Assembly: GCF_008304605.1 (NCBI RefSeq)
Contig: NZ_PIJY01000004.1
Span: forward strand, 162,459-226,458
DNA: 64,000 nucleotides
Direction: 5' to 3'
DNA from: Oceanobacillus polygoni
GTDB lineage: Bacteria; Bacillota; Bacilli; Bacillales; Amphibacillaceae
Shown here: piece after piece, positions 60,569 through 64,000 of the stretch
How positions within the stretch are numbered: the stretch's first letter is position 1
Layout: each line of letters begins with the position of its first letter
The notes under the pieces: generated by a model
The model's database searches: none
The model's input: the letters and a program-made list of their open reading frames with translations, nothing else
What the model was told of the DNA's origin: nothing
Translations under genes and position numbers: made by a program

Positions 60569-61375
60569 ATGACATTTGAAATTTGTTATTCTGAAAATAC
60601 GCGTTTAACGAAGGATGTAAAAGAAAATGTACTGCATTTAATTGAACACGGCGCAGAAACAGTGGAATTATTTATAGATGGTTCAAAATGGGAACTAACG
60701 GAGTCACAGTTTGAAGAAATGGCAGCAATGTTAAAGGAACTACCTGTCCAATATACCGTTCACCCCCCTGCTTTTGATATCAATTTAACAAGTGAGAACA
60801 AAGCGGTAAGAGAAACAGCATTCTCTGAGTATAAAAAATCTATCCAATTTGCGGGTATGATAGATGCAAGTCACGTTGTCATTCATCCAGGGTTCTGCTT
60901 CTCATCCGTATTTGATAAGCAAGTAGCCCAAGAACGCGCCATCGTGTACATAAAGCAATTAAGTGCCATCGCGAAAGAAAATCATGTTAAACTTGCCATC
61001 GAAAACGTTGGATATAATGGTTCTTCTATTTTCACACAAGAAGAATTTACAGTGTTTCTTGATAAAAATTTTGAACACGATGAATCTGTCGGTTATTTAA
61101 TTGATGTTGGTCATGCTTTATTAAACCAGTGGGATATCCCTAAACTGATAGCAGATACGAAACATCGTCTATTAGCTCTTCATCTGCATGATAACAATGG
61201 CACTAGTGATGACCATTTGCCAATCTACGAAGGTAAAATGGAATGGGAAGCGATATTTAATACAATCCGTGAAGAAGAAATTAATTGTGAATTCATTTTA
61301 GAATATGACCAGAACATCCCTTTAGAGAAGCTTCGTGAAGGGAAGGAAATTATTCGGAGGGAGATTTTTGGTTGA
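60569..61375 (+). CDS. Sugar phosphate isomerase/epimerase-like TIM-barrel protein
   Basis: A 268-residue xylose-isomerase-like AP-endonuclease-2-fold protein. Metal ligands are likely His in QYTVHPPAFD and HVVIHPGFCF, Glu in KLAIENVGYN, Asp-His in YLIDVGHALLN and LALHLHDNNGTSDDHLPIYE, and the final Glu in EFILEYDQN. It could isomerise or epimerise a sugar released from the imported compound. Last gene of the operon, with GAGAGAGG before the ATG and a strong terminator after it. Confidence 0.83.
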   Translation: MTFEICYSENTRLTKDVKENVLHLIEHGAETVELFIDGSKWELTESQFEEMAAMLKELPVQYTVHPPAFDINLTSENKAVRETAFSEYKKSIQFAGMIDASHVVIHPGFCFSSVFDKQVAQERAIVYIKQLSAIAKENHVKLAIENVGYNGSSIFTQEEFTVFLDKNFEHDESVGYLIDVGHALLNQWDIPKLIADTKHRLLALHLHDNNGTSDDHLPIYEGKMEWEAIFNTIREEEINCEFILEYDQNIPLEKLREGKEIIRREIFG

Positions 61376-61444
61376 GCGGGCTATAGTGTAGTTGTATTAT
61401 ATGACCTGAGATACTTTCTACACCATTCTGAAGTCATAAAAGTC

Positions 61445-61476
61445 AAAACCCACAGCACGTACGCTGTGGGTTTTAT
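61445..61476 (+). terminator. Terminator of the nucleoside/ABC operon
   Basis: AAAACCCACAGC/GCTGTGGGTTTT perfect stem with a 6-nt loop, then ATTTCC on the plus strand. Confidence 0.9.
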
Positions 61477-61580
61477 TTCCTTGTATAAATTGTAAGCAAC
61501 CATTCTCGGCCCTTATTACCGAGTCCTCAATAAACAAAAAATATAATATTTTAATTGAACATTCAAAAAATGAAGCTTGC
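61477..61580. other. Short spacer between two terminators
   Basis: No gene or structure recognised between the operon terminator and the hairpin that closes the tRNA array. Confidence 0.6.
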
Positions 61581-61620
61581 AAAAACAGCACTCATTCTAT
61601 TGAATGGGTGCTGTTTTTTT
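61581..61620. terminator. Bidirectional terminator; closes the tRNA array
   Basis: AAAACAGCACTCATTC pairs with GAATGGGTGCTGTTTT across a 4-nt loop. Plus-strand T-run of seven; minus strand GCTGTTTTTGC. On the minus strand it ends the rRNA-tRNA transcript. Confidence 0.88.
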
Positions 61621-61730
61621 ATCATTATCCATAATTTTTTTCTATTTATAATTGTTAATTAATCAGCTGGTCCACTAGGATTCACAGGATTCAAAACCCG
61701 ATGCCTCAACACGAAGCTATAGTCCAAGAC

Positions 61731-61821
61731 TGGCGGAGAAGGAGGGATTTGAACCCTCGCGCCGCTTACACGACCTACACCCTTAGCAGGGGCGCCTCTT
61801 CAGCCTCTTGAGTACTTCCCC
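61731..61821 (-). tRNA. tRNA-Ser (GCU)
   Basis: 91-nt class II tRNA with long variable arm, anticodon GCT in CTGCTAA, CCA encoded. Acceptor GGGGAAG/CTTCTCC with one G-U pair. Last tRNA of the array. Confidence 0.95.
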
Positions 61822-61824
61822 AAA

Positions 61825-61899
61825 TGGCTCCACAGGTAGGATTCGAACCTACGACCGATCGGTTAACAGCCGATTGCTCTACCACTGAGCTACTGTGGA
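61825..61899 (-). tRNA. tRNA-Asn (GUU)
   Basis: 75-nt cloverleaf, anticodon GTT in CTGTTAA, acceptor TCCACAG/CTGTGGA, CCA encoded. Confidence 0.96.
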
Positions 61900-61909
61900 A
61901 TAGTTTATA

Positions 61910-61983
61910 CGCGCCCTAGAGGATTCGAACCTCTGACCCACAGCTTAGAAGGCTGTTGCTCTATCCTACTGAGCTAAGGGCGC
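61910..61983 (-). tRNA. tRNA-Arg (UCU)
   Basis: 74-nt cloverleaf, anticodon TCT in CTTCTAA, acceptor GCGCCCT/AGGGCGC. CCA is not encoded. Confidence 0.95.
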
Positions 61984-62048
61984 AAATGTAAAATTATATA
62001 ATAACATACAATTGTATGGAATTTAATCCAATGTAAGAATTATAGGAA

Positions 62049-62122
<74 letters not shown>

Positions 62123-62137
62123 AAAGAAAAGGGTAAT

Positions 62138-62211
62138 TGGAGCGGGTGAAGGGAATCGAACCCTCATCATCAGCTTGGAAGGCTGAGGTTTTACCACTAA
62201 ACTACACCCGC
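62138..62211 (-). tRNA. tRNA-Gly (UCC)
   Basis: 74-nt cloverleaf, anticodon TCC in CTTCCAA, acceptor GCGGGTG/CACCCGC, CCA encoded. Confidence 0.95.
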
Positions 62212-62227
62212 ATTGTATGATATAAAA

Positions 62228-62313
62228 TGGTGGAGGGAGTAGGACTCGAACCTACGAACCCGATGGGAGCGGATTTACAGTCCGCCGCGTTTGGCCAACT
62301 TCGCTATCCCTCC
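62228..62313 (-). tRNA. tRNA-Tyr (GUA)
   Basis: 86-nt class II tRNA with long variable arm, anticodon GTA in CTGTAAA, acceptor GGAGGGA/TCCCTCC, CCA encoded. Confidence 0.96.
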
Positions 62314-62322
62314 AATTTAAAG

Positions 62323-62398
<76 letters not shown>

Positions 62399-62423
62399 AA
62401 TTATTTAATTAACTATTTATAGA

Positions 62424-62516
62424 TGGAGGAGGTAGAGGGATTCGAACCCCCGCGCGGTTTGACCCGCCTGTCGGTTTTCAAGACCGATCCCTTCAGCCAG
62501 ACTTGGGTATACCTCC
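62424..62516 (-). tRNA. tRNA-Ser (UGA)
   Basis: 93-nt class II tRNA, anticodon TGA in CTTGAAA, acceptor GGAGGTA/TACCTCC, CCA encoded. Confidence 0.96.
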
Positions 62517-62538
62517 AAAATAATGACAAACCTATAAA

Positions 62539-62612
62539 TGGACCCTGCAGGACTCGAACCTGCGACCGATCGGTTATGAGCCGATAGCTCTAACCAACTG
62601 AGCTAAGGGTCC
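62539..62612 (-). tRNA. tRNA with CAU anticodon, probably tRNA-Ile2 (lysidine-modified)
   Basis: 74-nt cloverleaf with anticodon CAT in CTCATAA and acceptor GGACCCT/AGGGTCC; CCA not encoded. The body resembles the Bacillus tRNA-Ile2 that TilS modifies (C34 to lysidine) rather than the elongator or initiator Met tRNAs, both of which are present separately in this array. It would read AUA codons. Confidence 0.88.
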
Positions 62613-62632
62613 ATGAGTTTTTTTAAAATTAA

Positions 62633-62709
62633 TGGGGCGACCGGTGGGGATTGAACCCACGTATGCCGGAGCCACAATCCGGTGCGTTAACCACTTCGCC
62701 ACGACCGCC
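62633..62709 (-). tRNA. tRNA-His (GUG)
   Basis: 77 nt including the extra G-1 paired with C73, anticodon GTG in TTGTGGC, CCA encoded. Confidence 0.95.
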
Positions 62710-62733
62710 ATTATGCATTTATTTATTTTTTTA

Positions 62734-62810
62734 TGGTAGCGGCGGAGGGGATCGAACCCACGACCTCACGGGTATGAACCGTACGCTCTCGCCAGCTGAG
62801 CTACGCCGCC
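62734..62810 (-). tRNA. tRNA-Met, elongator (CAU)
   Basis: 77-nt cloverleaf, anticodon CAT in TTCATAC, acceptor GGCGGCG with CGCCGCT (G1-U72 wobble), as in B. subtilis elongator Met; CCA encoded. Confidence 0.93.
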
Positions 62811-62820
62811 AATATTCAAA

Positions 62821-62893
62821 TGGAGCCTAGCGGGATCGAACCGCTGACCTCCTGCGTGCAAGGCAGGCGCTCTCCCAGCTGAGCTAAGGCCCC
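62821..62893 (-). tRNA. tRNA-Ala (UGC)
   Basis: 73-nt cloverleaf, anticodon TGC in CTTGCAC, acceptor GGGGCCT/AGGCTCC with the G3-U70 pair that marks tRNA-Ala. CCA not encoded. Confidence 0.95.
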
Positions 62894-62975
62894 ATGTAGA
62901 AAAAATAGGTTTCAAAATGCTATCATTTAGTTCAAAACTTAGCACTCCATCAAGCAAGTCTACTTCCCGGAATTA

Positions 62976-63049
62976 CGCGCCCGAGAGGAGTCGAACCCCT
63001 AACCTCTTGATCCGTAGTCAAACGCTCTATCCAATTGAGCTACGGGCGC
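62976..63049 (-). tRNA. tRNA-Arg (ACG)
   Basis: 74-nt cloverleaf, anticodon ACG in CTACGGA (A34 expected to become inosine), acceptor GCGCCCG/CGGGCGC. CCA not encoded. Confidence 0.95.
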
Positions 63050-63052
63050 ATA

Positions 63053-63128
63053 TGGTGAGCCATGAAGGATTCGAACCTTCGACCCTTTGATTAAAAGTCA
63101 AATGCTCTACCGACTGAGCTAATGGCTC
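63053..63128 (-). tRNA. tRNA-Lys (UUU)
   Basis: 76-nt cloverleaf, anticodon TTT in CTTTTAA, acceptor GAGCCAT/ATGGCTC, CCA encoded. Confidence 0.96.
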
Positions 63129-63176
63129 ATAATATATAACACATCATGATAAACGAATATTTATTAGAACGGAAAA

Positions 63177-63252
<76 letters not shown>

Positions 63253-63255
63253 ATC

Positions 63256-63332
63256 TGGCGGTCCGGACGGGACTCGAACCCGCGACCTCCTGCGTGACAG
63301 GCAGGCATTCTAACCAACTGAACTACCGGACC
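63256..63332 (-). tRNA. tRNA-Asp (GUC)
   Basis: 77-nt cloverleaf, anticodon GTC in CTGTCAC, acceptor GGTCCGG/CCGGACC, CCA encoded. Confidence 0.96.
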
Positions 63333-63381
63333 AATAATTATATGTTGAAAATCTAACGTGTATATTTATTTTAAAGTATTT

Positions 63382-63458
<77 letters not shown>

Positions 63459-63489
63459 ATATAATAATATATTTCATCTGAAAGAAAAA

Positions 63490-63565
63490 TGGTGGAGGAT
63501 GCAGGGCTCGAACCTGCGACCCCCTGCTTGTAAGGCAGGTGCTCTCCCAGCTGAGCTAATCCTCC
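63490..63565 (-). tRNA. tRNA-Val (UAC)
   Basis: 76-nt cloverleaf, anticodon TAC in CTTACAA, acceptor GGAGGAT/ATCCTCC, CCA encoded. Confidence 0.96.
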
Positions 63566-63569
63566 ACAT

Positions 63570-63644
63570 TGGTGACCCGTACGGGATTCGAACCCGTGAT
63601 ACCGCCGTGAAAGGGCGGTGTCTTAACCGCTTGACCAACGGGCC
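63570..63644 (-). tRNA. tRNA-Glu (UUC)
   Basis: 75-nt cloverleaf, anticodon TTC in CTTTCAC, acceptor GGCCCGT/ACGGGTC with a G-U pair, CCA encoded. First intact tRNA after 5S. Confidence 0.96.
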
Positions 63645-63678
63645 AGGTAATTTTTCCCAAGTATAAACAAAGAAATAA

Positions 63679-63764
63679 TTTCACAGGTAGATTTCAAAAA
63701 GTTAAACTTCGAATCTACGATCGAACAACGAATAGTCGTTGTGCTACCATTAAGGTACTGTGAA
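63679..63764 (-). pseudogene. tRNA-Asn-like relic or tRNA-like RNA after 5S rRNA
   Basis: The minus strand aligns with the tRNA-Asn at 61825 over acceptor, D-arm and T-arm. Acceptor TTCACAG/CTGTGAA differs from TCCACAG/CTGTGGA by a paired change, and the T-stem GTAGA/TCTAC differs from GTAGG/CCTAC likewise. The anticodon arm is ACAACGA-CTAT-TCGTTGT, with a shortened loop and no sensible anticodon. A 15-nt insertion enlarges the T-loop (AAGTTTAACTT can fold back). CCA is not encoded. It cannot be a normal decoding tRNA, yet stems remain paired. Confidence 0.7.
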
Positions 63765-63774
63765 ATAATCTTTT

Positions 63775-63890
63775 GCCTGGCGGCGTCCTACTCTTGCAGG
63801 GACAAAGTCCCAACTACCATCGGCGCTGAAGAGCTTAACTTCTGTGTTCGGGATGGGAACAGGTGTGACCTCTTCGCTATTGCTACCAGA
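63775..63890 (-). rRNA. rrf: 5S ribosomal RNA
   Basis: About 116 nt, from TCTGGTAGCAATAGCGAAGA to AGTAGGACGCCGCCAGGC on the minus strand. The terminal helix pairs TCTGGTAGC with the GCCAGGC end. It contains the conserved CCCATCCCGAACACAGAAGT loop. Ends are set by comparison with Bacillus 5S and may be off by 1-2 nt. Confidence 0.95.
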
Positions 63891-63960
63891 CCTATATTTT
63901 TTTCAGGTTTGCACCTTCAAAACTAAATAAGAGTAAACAAGACATCAAAATAAAGAAGTT

Positions 63961-64000
63961 AGTTAAGTCCTCGATCGATTAGTATCCGTAAGCTTCACGT
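63961..64000 (-). rRNA. rrl: 3' end of 23S ribosomal RNA, cut by window edge
   Basis: The minus strand ends GGATACTAATCGATCGAGGA followed by CTTAACT, the conserved 3' terminus of Bacillus 23S rRNA. Only about 40 nt lie inside the window. A 70-nt spacer separates it from 5S. The operon therefore runs from the right edge leftward into the tRNA array. Confidence 0.93.

Noticed and set aside
61668..61730. Possible tRNA relic distal to tRNA-Ser, with a T-arm-like segment and a GGACCA end
   Set aside because: Only a 4-bp T-stem with a G-U pair and no acceptor or D-arm pairing; also explained by a 9-bp tandem repeat (AGGATTCAC/AGGATTCAA).

Overview
The window looks like chromosomal DNA of a low-GC Gram-positive of the Bacillaceae, probably an Oceanobacillus/Virgibacillus-type relative. 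Support: AT-rich DNA, strong AAGGAGG ribosome-binding sites, frequent TTG and GTG starts, lipoproteins with LAAC/LTAC lipoboxes, a HutP-controlled histidine locus, B. subtilis-like sulfur genes (ytmO/ytnI/ytnJ type), and a 23S-5S-tRNA array in Bacillus style. The genus is inference. No phage, CRISPR array or intact insertion sequence was seen. Almost everything is accessory catabolism: uptake systems next to the enzymes that use their substrates.

Layout. 1-4.7 kb: a YkoP-like fragment, a divergent processive glycosyltransferase, an RluA-type pseudouridine synthase, a GT4 glycosyltransferase and a PAP2 phosphatase. 4.7-5.7 kb: decayed DNA with a DUF421 remnant. 5.7-15.8 kb: a Gram-positive version of the uncharacterised E. 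coli yhf cluster (yhfT, U, Y-like PRD, X, W, S, php, yhfZ) with two additions, an amidase-signature protein and a GlcD-type FAD oxidase. The yhfZ and oxidase promoters share a 22-bp palindrome and a cre-like site. 16.2-17.4 kb: a HAD phosphatase and a PepSY protein. 17.8-26.7 kb: a tripartite tricarboxylate transporter with CoA-transferase, HMG-CoA-lyase-family, RraA-family and two dehydrogenase genes, preceded by an IclR regulator. 27.1-30.2 kb: an SsuABC-type ABC transporter with a CPYC thioredoxin-fold protein. 30.4-35.3 kb: hydantoinase-A-like and DUF917 proteins, an NCS1 permease and a TetR regulator.

35.5-49.4 kb is an enlarged histidine-utilisation locus. One group runs hutU-hutI-hutG-CoA transferase-acyl-CoA dehydrogenase-Na+/solute symporter. 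A second runs hutP-hutH-aminotransferase-2-hydroxyacid dehydrogenase. A HutP-type RNA site (three NAG triplets at 4-nt spacing) and a terminator precede hutH. The four extra enzymes could feed imidazolepropionate and imidazolelactate into the Hut pathway; this is the most interesting functional hypothesis here. A REC-like/AraC regulator lies upstream.

49.6-53.7 kb: a sulfur-salvage group (FMN reductase, glutaredoxin-like protein, two luciferase-like monooxygenases, a lone substrate-binding protein). 54.4-61.4 kb: a Crp/Fnr regulator with an overlapping small upstream ORF and an 18-bp palindrome, then a nucleoside hydrolase, a complete CUT1 ABC importer and a TIM-barrel isomerase. 61.7-64.0 kb, minus strand: end of a 23S rRNA gene, 5S rRNA, a tRNA-Asn-like relic with compensatory stem changes, and 19 tRNA genes.
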